The notes below the pieces were generated by a model, which made no database searches, was not told the DNA's origin, and saw only the letters and a list, made by a program, of their open reading frames with translations. The position numbers and the translations under genes are program-made. Positions 53,446 through 63,946 of a stretch of DNA of 64,000 nt are shown in pieces; position 1 is the first letter of the stretch; every line of letters starts with the position of its first letter. The stretch comes from Devosia algicola (lineage in GTDB: Bacteria; Pseudomonadota; Alphaproteobacteria; Rhizobiales; Devosiaceae): contig NZ_CP118246.1 of the NCBI RefSeq assembly GCF_028816455.1, positions 310,001-374,000 of the forward strand, in the 5' to 3' direction.

Positions 53446-53842
53446 CACACCGTCAAAACCGGACACGCTTCTGCTGCGCGCCAGGCGTTGGGCCAAAGCC
53501 ATAAAGCGCGACGTGATCGCCATATGGCTGGCCGCGCGTGACCGACGCACGCCATGGACGGCCCGCATTCTGGCGGCCGCCATCGCCGCCTACGCCCTGT
53601 CCCCGATTGACTTGATCCCAGACTTTATTCCGGTACTGGGATATCTTGACGACCTGCTCATCGTGCCGCTTGGCATTCTGGCGGTGATCAAACTCGTGCC
53701 AGCGCCGTTGATGGTCGAGTTTCGCCAAACCGCAGCGCACCGCGCCGAACGCCCCACCAGTCGCTTGGGTGCGATAGTCGTTCTGTTGCTATGGTGCCTC
53801 GCCATCTACGCCAGCATCGCCTTGCTGACAGACTTTTGGTAG
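53432..53842 (+). CDS. DUF1232 (YkvA-like) membrane protein
   Basis: 136 residues from ATG 53432, inside the era end. DUF1232 signature AYALSPIDLIPDFIPVLGYLDDLLIVPLG spans residues ~45-73; a second hydrophobic helix near the C-terminus (IVVLLLWCLAIYASIALL). Function unknown. Position between era and recO suggests operon membership. Confidence 0.85.
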   Translation: MEKADTPSKPDTLLLRARRWAKAIKRDVIAIWLAARDRRTPWTARILAAAIAAYALSPIDLIPDFIPVLGYLDDLLIVPLGILAVIKLVPAPLMVEFRQTAAHRAERPTSRLGAIVVLLLWCLAIYASIALLTDFW

Positions 53843-53855
53843 GGGCAATATCGCG

Positions 53856-54564
53856 ATGGAATGGACCGGCGAAGGCCTCTTGATCGGTGTCCGGCGCTTC
53901 GGTGAAAGCAGCGTTATTGCTGAAGCCATGGTGGTCGGGCGAGGTCGTCATCTCGGACTGGTCCGCGGTGGCCGCTCGCATCGCCATGCCGCCACCTTGC
54001 AACCGGGCAATTCGGTGCAATTGGTTTGGCGTTCGCGCCTGGAAGACAATCTGGGCACCTTCACGGTCGAATTGCTGCAAGCGCGCGCTGCCGAACTTAT
54101 CGTTGATCGCAAACGCCTCTATCTCAGCCAACTGATCTGCGAACTCATGCACCTCTTGCCCGAGCGTGATGCTCATGATCGCCTGTTGGCGATGGCCTTC
54201 GCTCTTCTCGATCAACCAATCGATGCCGTCGCCATTGCCCGTTTTGAAATCAGCCTTCTCGATGAACTGGGCTTTGGCCTCGATTTGAGCGTCTGCGCTG
54301 CCACCGGTGCGACCACCAATCTTACCCATGTGTCGCCCAAATCCGGACGCGCTGTTTCAAATGCGGCGGCCCGGCCTTATCTCGACCGCCTGTTGCCCCT
54401 GCCAAAATGCCTGACTAGCACCGACGCGGCGACCCCTGACGATCTCGCGGCGGCATTCCGCCTGACCGGTCACTTTCTTGATCTGCACGTCTGGGGCCCG
54501 CGCCAGGCTCGATCCCCCTGCAACCCGCGACTCGCTTGTTGCACTGCTAACCAAGCCAAATTGA
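53856..54564 (+). CDS. recO: DNA repair protein RecO (frameshifted in this sequence)
   Basis: 235 residues after repair. Loads RecA with RecFR at gaps. N-terminal OB fold (GLLIGVRRFGESSVIAEAM, GRHLGLVRGGRSHR) and helical C-terminal part (FEISLLDELGFGLDL, with Cys nearby as in the family). The break is at 54506-54507 (CAGGCTCG for CAGCTCG); repaired it reads PRQLDPPATRDSLVALLTKP and stops at 54562. Unrepaired, the frame would run to 54677 with no homology. Confidence 0.88.
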
Positions 54565-54764
54565 TCGCGCATTTGGTTCCACGCAGTGTACCCGAAGCCG
54601 ACCCCCTCGCGCGAGTTACCGATGAGGGCCCCTTTCGATGGCGACTGATCATGAAAAACCCGCAAATAGCCGGGTAAAACCGGCCAAAGCTGCTGCGTTT
54701 CCTGCGTTTTTTGTGCCAAGTCGCTATAGTGGCTTCCTGATTCGTTCCCGTGGAAACCCCCGTA

Positions 54765-57044
54765 ATGGCCGATAACGCAACTCTGCCTCCCGCCGACGAC
54801 CAGCGCGTTGTCGATTTGCGCCGGGCGCTGGAAGAGCGGTATTTGAGCTATGCGCTCTCCACCATCACCCAGCGCGCCCTGCCAGACGCCCGCGATGGGC
54901 TAAAGCCGGTGCATCGGCGAATCATCCACGCCATGCGCCTGCTCAAGCTCGATCCCAATCAGGGCTACAAAAAGTCGGCCCGCATTGTCGGCGACGTCAT
55001 CGGTAAATTCCACCCGCATGGCGATCAGTCAATCTATGACGCCCTGGTACGTCTGGCGCAGGATTTTGCGCTGCGTTATCCACTTGTCGATGGTCAGGGA
55101 AATTTCGGCAATATTGATGGCGATAACGCTGCCGCCATGCGTTACACAGAAAGCCGCATGACCGATGTGGCAACGCGGCTGCTCGAAGGCATCACCGAAA
55201 ACGCCATTGATTTCAAGGCGACATACGATGGGGAAGACGAAGAGCCCGTCGTGCTGCCGTCCAACTTCCCCAATTTGCTCGCCAACGGGTCAACCGGCAT
55301 TGCTGTGGGTATGGCAACGTCCATCCCGCCGCACAATGTCGCCGAATTGTGCAATGCGGCGCTAAAGCTCATCAACAATCCCAAAGCCGAAATTGAGGAC
55401 CTCATCCACGAGGATCTCTCCACGCCATCCCACCAGGATGATTTGCTGCGCGGCCCTGATTTCCCGACCGGCGGCGTCATGGTGGAAAGCCGCGAGGCAA
55501 TGATCAACGCCTACAAGACCGGCCGTGGTGCCTTCCGGGTGCGGGCCAAATGGGAGGTCGAGGAAACCGGTCGCGGCGTCTACCTGATCGTGGTCACCGA
55601 AATCCCTTATGGCATCCAGAAGTCGCGACTGGTCGAAAAGATCGCCGAACTGCTGCTCGCCAAGAAACTGCCACTACTCAAGGATGTGCGGGACGAAAGC
55701 TCGGACGATATTCGTCTGGTGCTCGAACCGCGCGCACGTACCGTCGATGCCACCATATTGATGGAGCAATTGTTCAAGGTCACCGATCTTGAATCGCGTT
55801 TTTCGCTCAATCTCAACGTTCTCGATAAAGGCGCCGTGCCCAAGGTCATGAGCCTTGCCCAGGCGTTGAAAGCGTGGCTGGAGCACCGCAAGGAAGTGCT
55901 AGTGCGCCGCTCGAACTTCCGCCTCGGTCAGATCGCCCACCGGCTCGAGGTCCTTGGTGGCTATATCATTGCCTACCTTAATCTGGATGAGGTCATCCGC
56001 ATCATCCGCGAGGAAGATGACGCCAAGGTCAGCCTGATGGCAACGTTCGACCTGACTGATGTGCAGGCTGAAGCCATTCTCAATATGCGCCTGCGCTCCT
56101 TGCGCAAACTCGAGGAAATCGAGCTGCGCAAAGAACACGCCAATTTGGCCGAGGAGCAAAAGCATATCGAAACTCTATTGGCGTCCGAAAAACGCCAATG
56201 GGGTGTCATTGCTGCCCAGATCACCGATCTCAAGGCCGACTACGGCAAGCAGACTGCGCTCGGTGCCCGCCGTACCCTGCTCGCCGCCGCACCCGATACC
56301 AATCTGGCCGAAATCACCGAAGCCTTTATCGAGCGCGAGCCGATCACGATAATCCTGTCCGAAAAAGGCTGGATTCGCGCACTCAAGGGCCACACCACCG
56401 AAGTTGACGAAAAAGGCTTCAAGGCTGGCGACAGTCTCAAATTGTCCTTGCACGCTGAAACAACCGACAAGCTGTTGATGCTGACCACCGGTGGTAAGGT
56501 CTATACTATCGGTGGTGATAAATTGCCCGGCGGACGCGGGCAGGGCGAGCCGGTGCGCATCATGGTCGATATTGACGAGGGCCATGACATTGTCGATATC
56601 GTCCTCTACCGACCGGGGGCCAAGCGCATTATTGCCTCGTCAGCGGGCTACGGCTTTGTTGTGGCCGAAGACGATATGATCGCCAATACCCGCAAGGGCA
56701 AGCAGATTCTTAATGTTTCCGGCGCTGTCGAAGCACGCCTGATGGTGCCGGTCGATGGCGATCGTGTCGCCGTTATCGGGCAGAACAGGAAACTGCTTGT
56801 ATTCCCATTGGCGCAGTTGGCGACCATGGGGCGCGGCAAAGGCGTTCGCTTGCAGCGCTACAAGGATGGCGGCATTTCCGACATCAAGACGTTCTTCGCC
56901 GCCGATGGTCTGACATGGACCAACAGTTCGGGTCGCACCTTCTCCAAGCCGATGGAAGAATTGACCGAATGGCTTGGCGATCGCGCTGCCGCTGGTCGCC
57001 AGCCGCCCAACGGTTTCCCCCGCAACAACAAATTTGTTGGATAG
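54765..57044 (+). CDS. parC: DNA topoisomerase IV subunit A
   Basis: 759 residues. Decatenates daughter chromosomes with ParE. Quinolone-resistance region [17 protein letters not shown] and active-site Tyr127 in [12 protein letters not shown]-terminal beta-pinwheel with degenerate GyrA-box-like blades. ATG 54765 (MADNAT) preferred over GTG 54750. In the resistance-determining region Asp/Ser occupy the usual susceptible positions as far as can be judged. Intact. Confidence 0.92.
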   Translation: MADNATLPPADDQRVVDLRRALEERYLSYALSTITQRALPDARDGLKPVHRRIIHAMRLLKLDPNQGYKKSARIVGDVIGKFHPHGDQSIYDALVRLAQDFALRYPLVDGQGNFGNIDGDNAAAMRYTESRMTDVATRLLEGITENAIDFKATYDGEDEEPVVLPSNFPNLLANGSTGIAVGMATSIPPHNVAELCNAALKLINNPKAEIEDLIHEDLSTPSHQDDLLRGPDFPTGGVMVESREAMINAYKTGRGAFRVRAKWEVEETGRGVYLIVVTEIPYGIQKSRLVEKIAELLLAKKLPLLKDVRDESSDDIRLVLEPRARTVDATILMEQLFKVTDLESRFSLNLNVLDKGAVPKVMSLAQALKAWLEHRKEVLVRRSNFRLGQIAHRLEVLGGYIIAYLNLDEVIRIIREEDDAKVSLMATFDLTDVQAEAILNMRLRSLRKLEEIELRKEHANLAEEQKHIETLLASEKRQWGVIAAQITDLKADYGKQTALGARRTLLAAAPDTNLAEITEAFIEREPITIILSEKGWIRALKGHTTEVDEKGFKAGDSLKLSLHAETTDKLLMLTTGGKVYTIGGDKLPGGRGQGEPVRIMVDIDEGHDIVDIVLYRPGAKRIIASSAGYGFVVAEDDMIANTRKGKQILNVSGAVEARLMVPVDGDRVAVIGQNRKLLVFPLAQLATMGRGKGVRLQRYKDGGISDIKTFFAADGLTWTNSSGRTFSKPMEELTEWLGDRAAAGRQPPNGFPRNNKFVG

Positions 57045-57049
57045 CCCCG

Positions 57050-57358
57050 ATGATCAGACACTGCGTCTTTGTAAAATTCCGTCCCGATGTCGACCAGGCG
57101 GCCCGCGATACCATCTTTGCCGAAGTCGCAGCGCTCAAGGATGCAGTCGAAGGCATGGTCAATTGCCATATTGGCAGCAATGTCAGCCCTGAGGGCTTGG
57201 GGCGCGGCTACGCTCACGGTTTTACCATGGACTTTCGAGACGCGAACGCGCGTGACGCTTACCTAGTCGCCCCGGTTCACAAGGCCGCTGCTGTCAATCT
57301 CATTGCAGCGCTCGAGGGTGGTGGGGATGGCGTAGTGGTCTTCGATCTCGAACTTTAA
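57050..57358 (+). CDS. Dabb-family (stress-responsive A/B barrel) protein
   Basis: 102 residues, one Dabb ferredoxin-like domain: MIRHCVFVKFRPDVDQ opening, then CHIGSNVSPEGLGRGYAHGFTMDFRD across residues ~40-65, ending VVVFDLEL. Dimeric small-molecule binding is the family norm; role unknown. It starts five bases after parC. Its stop overlaps that of the convergent phosphatase gene by four bases. Confidence 0.85.
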   Translation: MIRHCVFVKFRPDVDQAARDTIFAEVAALKDAVEGMVNCHIGSNVSPEGLGRGYAHGFTMDFRDANARDAYLVAPVHKAAAVNLIAALEGGGDGVVVFDLEL

Positions 57359-58359
57359 CCCGCCGGAGCCTGAACCGAAAACCGAAACACCACCGGCAAA
57401 TGATCGCTGGCGGTGCGCTGGCCTGCCTTGAGCGAATGCACCACAATGCCGTTGCGTGTTAGCACCTGATCCAGTGGCAAAAACGGGATTGTGTCGCGCC
57501 AGGCCCCAAAATAGTACCAGCGCATCGGATAGGTCACCAGATTGAGCGTCTGGCGGGTAAAGCCGTTTCCCTCGATAAAACCGCGCAACGCATAGGCCCA
57601 CGGTGCCGAATTGAAGTCGCCTGCCAGAACCAGCGGCCCCTTTACCAATTCGACCGCTGCGCTCAGCCTGTCCAACTCGTCGTGCTGTCTGGCGATCGGC
57701 AATGGCCAATCCATATGTGTGGTCATCACCGTGAAAGCTGTACCGTCTTTAAGTGTGAATTTGGCAGTGATATGAGCGGTGCGTCGTGTCACATAGGCAT
57801 TGTCGGGACAATTGCCGTCCAGAACCTGTTCAAATTTGAGCTTTGAATAGAGTGCTATATTGGCGCGCTTGCCGCCGCGACATCGCACAGAATAGGGATA
57901 GGCGGGTTTGAGCAATGGATCGAGGTCGCTGGCCTGCTCGCCAAAATACTCCTGCAGCACGATGATGTCGGGCTTGTCAGCCAGGATCGCCGCCAGCACT
58001 TCTTTCATATTGTAGTTCAGCCCGAACAGATTGTGCGTCATCATGGTTATGACGGGCCGATCACGGGGTTCGGTGGGGCGTTGCTGAACGCCTGCCAGAT
58101 ATTCAGGCACCAGAATGCTGGCGGATGCTGCCAGCCCAAGCCCCACAATTCCCACCGCAACCAATCGCCGTCGACCGCGCAGCAATATGGCAACGATGAA
58201 TACGCCGAGCAGTGACGCAGGCAGCAGAAAAATCTGGCCATGATTGAACAGGTCGAACGCTGGCACCGCAAACCCGAAAAAGGCCAGAATCGCAATCGCG
58301 CCGCCCCCCAACGCGCCGGACAACAATCCCAGGCGCAACAGCTTTATTATTGAAGACAT
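57355..58359 (-). CDS. Membrane-anchored endonuclease/exonuclease/phosphatase family protein
   Basis: 334 residues. Three hydrophobic helices in the first ~95 residues (LRLGLLSGALGGGAIAILAF, FLLPASLLGVFIVAIL, VAVGIVGLGLAASA). Then an EEP metal-dependent hydrolase domain outside: MTHNLFGLNYN, IIVLQEYFGE, TTHMDWPLP, LAGDFNSAPWAYAL, ASDHLPVVF, which supply the Asn, Glu, His/Asp, Asn and Asp-His of the active site. Substrate unknown (phosphodiester or sphingomyelin-like). ATG 58359 preferred to 58413. Confidence 0.85.
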   Translation of the reverse strand: MSSIIKLLRLGLLSGALGGGAIAILAFFGFAVPAFDLFNHGQIFLLPASLLGVFIVAILLRGRRRLVAVGIVGLGLAASASILVPEYLAGVQQRPTEPRDRPVITMMTHNLFGLNYNMKEVLAAILADKPDIIVLQEYFGEQASDLDPLLKPAYPYSVRCRGGKRANIALYSKLKFEQVLDGNCPDNAYVTRRTAHITAKFTLKDGTAFTVMTTHMDWPLPIARQHDELDRLSAAVELVKGPLVLAGDFNSAPWAYALRGFIEGNGFTRQTLNLVTYPMRWYYFGAWRDTIPFLPLDQVLTRNGIVVHSLKAGQRTASDHLPVVFRFSVQAPAG

Positions 58360-58424
58360 GAAAATCCTGCACTCAGACGCTGATACGACGTGTCCGCCGA
58401 TTCTGCGTTTCACTCAAGCCGTGC

Positions 58425-59153
58425 CTAGCCCAGCAACTGCCAGCCACTGGAGCCGGATTGTACCTCAAGGGGAGAAAATTGAGCCTTGTAGGCCATTTTC
58501 TGGGAGTCTTTGACCCAATAGCCGAGATATACATATTGCAGCCCGGCCGCGCGCGTCTGCGAGACATGATCAAGGATCAGAAAATTTCCCAGTCCCCGGT
58601 GCTGCAGGTCCGGGTCGTAAAAACTATACACCATCGATAACCCGTCCGGCATGATATCGGTCAGAGCTACTGCCACCAGCCGCTGATTTGGGTCGTCCGC
58701 CAATCGATATTCCACCACCGCCGACTGCACCGGGGTGTCCTCCACCATATATTCATAGTCGGCATAGGACATTTGGGTCATGCCCCCACCTTCGTGGCGG
58801 GTCTCCAGATAGCGCTTGAACAAGTCATACTGTTCGCTACTGGCGACAGGAGGGCAGGTAGTCACATTGATATCGGCATTGGTCCTGAGCACGCGGCGAA
58901 ACCGCGCTGATGGTGAGAAATCATTGGCCACGATCCGCACCGACCGACACTCGTTGCAGCCTTCGCAGGCGGGGCGATAGATCAGGTTCTGACTGCGCCG
59001 AAAGCCGTTTTCGCTCAACAGGTGATGTAGGGCTGAGGCGCGCCGACCGGTCAGGTGGGTAAACAGCTTTCTTTCCCGCCGATCCGGCAGATAAGGGCAG
59101 GGCATTGATGCTGTCATGAACAGCTGGGTATTTTCTGGTGTCTGGTCTGTCAT
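58425..59153 (-). CDS. bpt: Leucyl/aspartyl-tRNA-protein transferase (Bpt/Ate type)
   Basis: 242 residues. Adds Leu (bacterial Bpt) from tRNA to N-terminal Asp or Glu of proteins, feeding the N-degron pathway. Conserved Cys cluster in YRPACEGCNECRSVR, then DINVTTCPPVAS, and VYLGYWVKDSQKMAYKAQF. ATG 59153. Intact. Confidence 0.9.
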   Translation of the reverse strand: MTDQTPENTQLFMTASMPCPYLPDRRERKLFTHLTGRRASALHHLLSENGFRRSQNLIYRPACEGCNECRSVRIVANDFSPSARFRRVLRTNADINVTTCPPVASSEQYDLFKRYLETRHEGGGMTQMSYADYEYMVEDTPVQSAVVEYRLADDPNQRLVAVALTDIMPDGLSMVYSFYDPDLQHRGLGNFLILDHVSQTRAAGLQYVYLGYWVKDSQKMAYKAQFSPLEVQSGSSGWQLLG

Positions 59154-59212
59154 CGAGAGCCCTGTTCCGCCCATCGGTGCAGTCTAATACTGCGCACGAT
59201 CTGGCGCAATGT

Positions 59213-59732
59213 TCAATACGACGTCGAACCCGCCTGGCTACGTGCCCAGTGCCGCGCCATTGGCGACCGGCGCAACATCAATGTGCCGACGATCAGGTCA
59301 TGAATCATCTGTTGGCGTGGCGTGAACAGTACAAACAATAGGGAAACCGGCCACGAAATCCATATCGTAACCCAAAATACCAGGGCATGAATAATCGCCA
59401 ACCACCCATCTAGCGGCTGCCCGCGCGTCGGCGTCAAAACGATATCCATCATCTGCATGCCCAGCGTCGCGCGTTTGAACGAGCCAAGCGTTGCGCCGTA
59501 ATACATCACGACCGAGATCGGAAGCACCAGCAACAAGGCGCCCCATGCCAGCCCGAACGTCAAAAACCCGACGACAACACCCACAATGGTAATGCTGGTG
59601 ATCAGCGCCCCGATGATGAACAGGTCGATGAGATAGGCGGCAGCGCGCCGCAGCAACAGCCCTTCGAACAGGCTCGGGGGCCGTTGAAGGATCTGGAAGT
59701 TGGGGGCGCTTGTTTGTGTCGTTTGTCCTCAT
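59213..59732 (-). CDS. RDD-family membrane protein (frameshifted in this sequence)
   Basis: 172 residues after repair. RDD domain with three to four membrane helices: LRRAAAYLIDLFIIGALI, AWGALLLVLPISVVMYYG, GATLGSFKRATLGMQMMDIV. The break is at 59671-59672, + strand CAGGCTCGG for CAGCTCGG; repaired it reads STAPELFEGLLLRRAAAYLID. Start ATG 59732. Transport role of RDD proteins is uncertain. Confidence 0.85.
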
Positions 59733-59812
59733 GGCCAATAGATTTGCACGATTAAAGTCCGGTGCAAGAGCAAATATCAATTTTGGTATCAAAAGTGGGC
59801 GCTCGAGGCGAC

Positions 59813-60826
59813 TTATTCGTTCAGCAACCGCGCTGCCTCAAGCGCGAAATAGCTCAGGACGCCATCACAACCCGCGCGCTTGAAAGCGGTGAGGCTCTCA
59901 ACCATCGCCGCTTGCCTGTCAAAACTGCCAGCGGCGCTCGCAAATTCGATCATCGCGTATTCGCCAGACACTTGATAGGCATAGATCGGTACATTGAAAT
60001 TGTCCTTGGCGCGGCGAACGATATCCAGATAGGGCAGGCCGGGTTTGACCATTATGCTGTCCGCGCCCTCATCAATATCCTGCGCGATCTCACGCATTGC
60101 CTCGTCGGAATTGGCAAAATCCATCTGATAGGTGCGTTTGTCACCCTTCAGCCGGGCGCCTGTACCTACAGCCTCGCGGAACGGTCCATAAAAACACGAC
60201 GCATATTTGGCCGCGTACGACATGATTTGCACATGGTCGAACCCGCTTTGGTCCAAAGCCTGCCGGATGGCGAAAACCCGGCCGTCCATCATGTCTGATG
60301 GCGCAATAATGTCCGCACCGGCTTTGGCCTGTACCAGGGCTGACTGCACCATGACCGCGATGGTTTCATCATTGAGCACATGGCCGTCCCGCACCAGCCC
60401 ATCCTGTCCGTCGCTGGAATATTCGTCCAACGCTACATCGGCGATCAGGCCGATGTCGGGCACGGCGCTCTTGATGGCAGCGAGCGCCCGACACATCAGA
60501 TTGCCCGGATTGAAAGCCTCTTCCCCGCCTTCGCTGCGCATATGGCCCGGCGTGTTGGGAAACAGCGCCATTGCAGGAATGCCGGCATCGCGCGCGGCCT
60601 TGGCCGCCGCCACCGCCAAATCGATGCTCAACCGTTCCACGCCCGGCATGGTCTTGATCGCCGTGCGCTCGTTCTGTCCGTCAATGACAAATATTGGCCA
60701 GATCAGGTCCGCAGTTGACAGGCTGGTTTCGCGCACCATGGCGCGGCTCCAGGCGGCTGCGCGCGGACGACGTAGTCTGCGTCCATCCAAAAAAGCCATG
60801 TCGTGTTTGGCCCAATCCGCCGCCAT
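59813..60826 (-). CDS. hemB: Delta-aminolevulinic acid dehydratase (porphobilinogen synthase)
   Basis: 337 residues. Condenses two 5-aminolevulinates to porphobilinogen for haem. Schiff-base lysines in MSYAAKYASCFYGPF and DSIMVKPGLPYLD. The metal site DVALDEYSSDGQDG lacks the three Cys of zinc enzymes, so it is the Mg-dependent alphaproteobacterial form. Divergent from the DUF6163 gene. Intact. Confidence 0.95.
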   Translation of the reverse strand: MAADWAKHDMAFLDGRRLRRPRAAAWSRAMVRETSLSTADLIWPIFVIDGQNERTAIKTMPGVERLSIDLAVAAAKAARDAGIPAMALFPNTPGHMRSEGGEEAFNPGNLMCRALAAIKSAVPDIGLIADVALDEYSSDGQDGLVRDGHVLNDETIAVMVQSALVQAKAGADIIAPSDMMDGRVFAIRQALDQSGFDHVQIMSYAAKYASCFYGPFREAVGTGARLKGDKRTYQMDFANSDEAMREIAQDIDEGADSIMVKPGLPYLDIVRRAKDNFNVPIYAYQVSGEYAMIEFASAAGSFDRQAAMVESLTAFKRAGCDGVLSYFALEAARLLNE

Positions 60827-60926
60827 TCTATTCTCCTGTCGTTCCTGAGGCGATGTTTATCAGCCAATAGTGGGCACGCCTATAGCCCCGCTTGTCGCAG
60901 CGCGTGGCGCCGGTTAGAGATACAAC

Positions 60927-61316
60927 ATGGATTTCACTGCTCCCTATATCGGCCCTTACGTGCGCGTCGTCGCTCTGCTTAGCCTGCTCCTCGGCCTCAA
61001 CGACGCCGGAAGGCTGCTTGGTGTTCAACTTGGCTCGGCCAGTCCCATTGCCGAATTCGGCGCCCAGGGTTTTATTCTGTTGGGCATCTTTGCCCTCTGT
61101 CGTCTGTTTGCCGCCGTTGGCCTGTGGATCAATGCCAGCTGGGGCGCTGTGCTTTTGGTGGGCGCCACAGCCGCGGAACTGATCCTCTACGTGACGGGCA
61201 ATGAGGCGGTGCAAATGTCGGCGCTGGGATTTGCCGTCCGTCTGGTCCTGTTGATCAGCATCGTGGTCATTTTTGCCCTCGGCGTGCGCTACCGGCGCGC
61301 TCGGGCGCACGACTAG
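60927..61316 (+). CDS. DUF6163 membrane protein
   Basis: 129 residues, four membrane helices (YVRVVALLSLLLGLNDAGRL at the start, ALGFAVRLVLLISIVVIFAL near the end) and a basic tail. Pattern and position between hemB and the ldtR-ldtP pair match DUF6163. Function unknown. Confidence 0.75.
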   Translation: MDFTAPYIGPYVRVVALLSLLLGLNDAGRLLGVQLGSASPIAEFGAQGFILLGIFALCRLFAAVGLWINASWGAVLLVGATAAELILYVTGNEAVQMSALGFAVRLVLLISIVVIFALGVRYRRARAHD

Positions 61317-61326
61317 AGGGCGCATG

Positions 61327-61387
61327 GTAAACAGTTTCAACCTGTTTACACCGCGTTTAGGTTACAATTTTCTGACACAGTGTAACC
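61327..61387. promoter_or_regulatory. Two inverted repeats upstream of ldtR
   Basis: GTAAACAG and CTGTTTAC, seven bases apart, occupy 61327-61349. GGTTACA and TGTAACC, 14 bases apart, occupy 61360-61387. Both are perfect. They lie 140-200 bases before the ldtR ATG. MarR-family regulators normally bind such dyads at their own promoters. The first dyad could also end the DUF6163 transcript. Confidence 0.5.
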
Positions 61388-61526
61388 ATTCATAAAGCCA
61401 GATTCGCGAACTTTTTCAGTAAGATAGTTTTAAGTGTGCTGCTTAGGGTGATCTTAGGTGGGCTGCCCTAGTTTAGCCCTACGAGACGCGATCAATCGCG
61501 CAGTAAGAAAACAGTGTGAGGCAGAA

Positions 61527-62037
61527 ATGGCAGTCAAATCCAACGCCGCCGAGGCAATGGTTCCCGGCACTACCCAGAGCCTGAAACCGCTCTATCTAGA
61601 AGCCGTGTCGCGGGTCGAACGCTTGCACCGTCGCTTGCTCGACCTGATCAAGGACGAATTCGACCGCATGGGTTGGGACGACATCAACCCGGTCCAGGCA
61701 CTTCTCATGTTCAACATTGGCGATGCCGAGTCTCACGGCCGGTGAATTGCGGTCGCGCGGCTACTATCTTGGCTCAAACGTGTCCTACAATCTCAAAAAG
61801 CTGGTCGACACCGGTTACATCTTCCAGGAACGTTCGCGTTCAGATCGTCGCTCGGTGCGCATCAAACTGACACCTAAGGGCGAGGAAGTCGCTGAAGTGA
61901 TTGACGAATTATATGATCGTCACTTGAAATCCATCGACAAGGTTGGTGGCCTTGGCGACGATGCCTTTGGCGATCTCAACAAATCGCTGGCCCGTCTGGA
62001 GCGCTTCTGGGTCGATCAGATCCTGTATAAGCTCTGA
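61527..62037 (+). CDS. ldtR: MarR-family regulator LdtR (frameshifted in this sequence)
   Basis: 169 residues after repair. Winged helix with TAGELRSRGYYLGSNVSYNL, KKLVDTGYIFQERSRSDRRSV and the DxRxxR wing. This matches LdtR, which in Rhizobiales controls the L,D-transpeptidase gene that follows. The break is an extra T at 61731: GAGTCTCACG for GAGCTCACG, repaired to NIGDAELTAGELRSRG. ATG 61527; the frame extends upstream without homology. Confidence 0.87.
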
Positions 62038-62291
62038 GAGCGTCGCCGTCCTGCGGCTGTTGCGCTGGAGCCACATCACATTCTTAAACGTCGGCCTTGT
62101 GCCGGCGTTTCTTATTTGTGCCGCAAATCACCGCAAATAGCTGCCAAGTATGGTATAGAAGCCGTTCCCGGAACATTTCCGCCGAACTGACTTCGGCTCC
62201 GCAGATCACGGCTGGTTTACTGCCGTTGTGAGACGGGGGGGCGGTTGATAAAAGCGCGCTGTGCAATTGCAGCGACAATTTGGGTGAACTG

Positions 62292-63556
62292 ATGCGGCTC
62301 GATCGACGAAATCTACTCCGGACCATGGCAGTGGCAGGGGCTACGCTTGCAATGCCAGCGGTTTTGCGTGCCAACGCCACCGAGTCGTTGGCCGACATGT
62401 TTTCGCGGGATCGTGTCCTGCGCGATGGGGATGACATCGAGGCGACCGCCGAAGCCAAGGCATTGGTCAACACGCCCGAACCGCTCATGTCGTTCGATAC
62501 CGCCAACAATCTGCAACTGGCAATTTCGCAGTACGAGCCATTCGTTGCCGCCGGTGGTTGGGAAGAAATTCCGCGCGACGCCTATCGCCTCAAGCTTGGC
62601 ACCAGTCGCCGAGCCTGCAGTCTCACTGAAGCGCCGCCTGATGGAATCGGGCGATATGCCCACTACAGCAAGGCTGGACGAGACAGTGGACGCCGATACC
62701 GATCGCGCCATTCGAGCTTTCCAGGCGCGTCACGGTCTTATTGTGACCGGCGAAGTCGACGAGGCGACCTTTTATGCCATGTCGGTGCCCGCCGCAGACC
62801 GCCTCAATCAGCTATATCTAAACCTGCAACGAGTTCAGCGCCTCGCGCCGAACCTGTCGGATCGATATGTCGTCGTCAACATTCCGGCCGCTTCCATCGA
62901 GGCTGTCGAACTTGGTACGGTCGCCCAGCGCCATACTGCTGTTGTCGGGCGGGCCGATAGGGCCACCCCGATACTGGACAGCAAGATCTATCAGATCAAT
63001 TTCAATCCGTACTGGCATGTGCCCAAGTCGATCATTCGCCGTGATCTGACAAAATACATGCAGGAAGACCCCGAATATCTGACCAAGTTCCGCATCCATA
63101 TATACGATAGCAAGGGCAACGAGATTCAGGCGAATCAGATTGACTGGACCACGGAAGAGGCGGTCAATTACATGTTCCGTCAGGAGCCGGGCGCTGAAAA
63201 CTCAATGGGCCACGTAAAAATCAACTTCCACAACAAGTATGATGTGTACCTGCACGATACGCCGACCAAATCCCTGTTTGGTCAGAACGCACGATTCCAC
63301 TCGTCAGGGTGCGTCCGGGTTAGCGCGGTCAATGAGACTCGTGTCCTGGTTGCTGCGCGACAATGGCGGTTGGGATTTGAACAATGTCGACGGCGCCTTC
63401 AACTCTAACGAACGCCTCGATGTGGACATCAAAAAGCCGGTGCCCATTCACACCACCTACATTACCGCATGGGCAAACCGGTATGGTTCGGTGTCCTTCC
63501 GTGATGACGTCTATGAGTTCGACGCTCAGGGCCGGGTGACGTTCGACGATATTTGA
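62292..63556 (+). CDS. ldtP: L,D-transpeptidase LdtP (two frameshifts in this sequence)
   Basis: 420 residues after repair. Signal peptide with RRNLLRTM (possibly Tat-like), peptidoglycan-binding helices (TDRAIRAFQARHGLIVTG) and a YkuD catalytic domain: RADRATPILDSKIYQINFNP ... MGHVKINFHNKYDVYLHDTP and the catalytic HSSGCVRVSAVNEL. It makes 3-3 meso-DAP crosslinks. Breaks: 62614-62615 (GAGCCTGCAG for GAGCTGCAG) and extra A at 63337 (GAGACTCG for GAGCTCG). ATG 62292. Paired with ldtR upstream. Confidence 0.9.
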
Positions 63557-63590
63557 TTGGCCTGATCTCAGGCATTCAGTCCCAGACAAG

Positions 63591-63617
63591 CGCCCCCGCA
63601 AGCCGGGGGCGTATTTT
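63591..63617 (+). terminator. Rho-independent terminator after ldtP
   Basis: Arms CGCCCCCG and CGGGGGCG with a five-base loop, followed by TATTTTT. It starts 35 bases after the ldtP stop. Confidence 0.88.
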
Positions 63618-63737
63618 TCGTGTATGGCCGAGAACCCGGTTTGCGCTATACTGCGAAAATATTGAGGTTAGTTGATTTGAATCAGCGGGTTAAGGCTATA
63701 ATCCGATTCTGATTCACAACCTTAGGTCTGGAGTGCC

Positions 63738-63914
63738 GTGAGCAATTCCGAGGTGCTTTTCGAATTTGTCCGGGTAGGGCCACAGACGCGGGTCGCCGCA
63801 ATCCATGGGGCAAGCGGCACTGAAGTAATTGTTATCGTGCCCACCTCAGCGTCGCGCGCCCAGATGCAGCAATTGGCCTTGGCAAAGCTACGAAAGAAAA
63901 TGTCGACGCAATAG
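63738..63914 (+). CDS. DUF6898 small protein
   Basis: 58 residues starting at GTG 63738, five bases after GGAG. Pattern VLFEFVRVGPQTRVAAIHG then GTEVIVIVPTSASRAQMQQL and a basic tail, as in DUF6898. Single small domain, no signal peptide. Function unknown. Confidence 0.75.
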   Translation: MSNSEVLFEFVRVGPQTRVAAIHGASGTEVIVIVPTSASRAQMQQLALAKLRKKMSTQ

Positions 63915-63946
63915 CGCCCGAAAGGGCAGGGCGTTTGGATGGTGCC

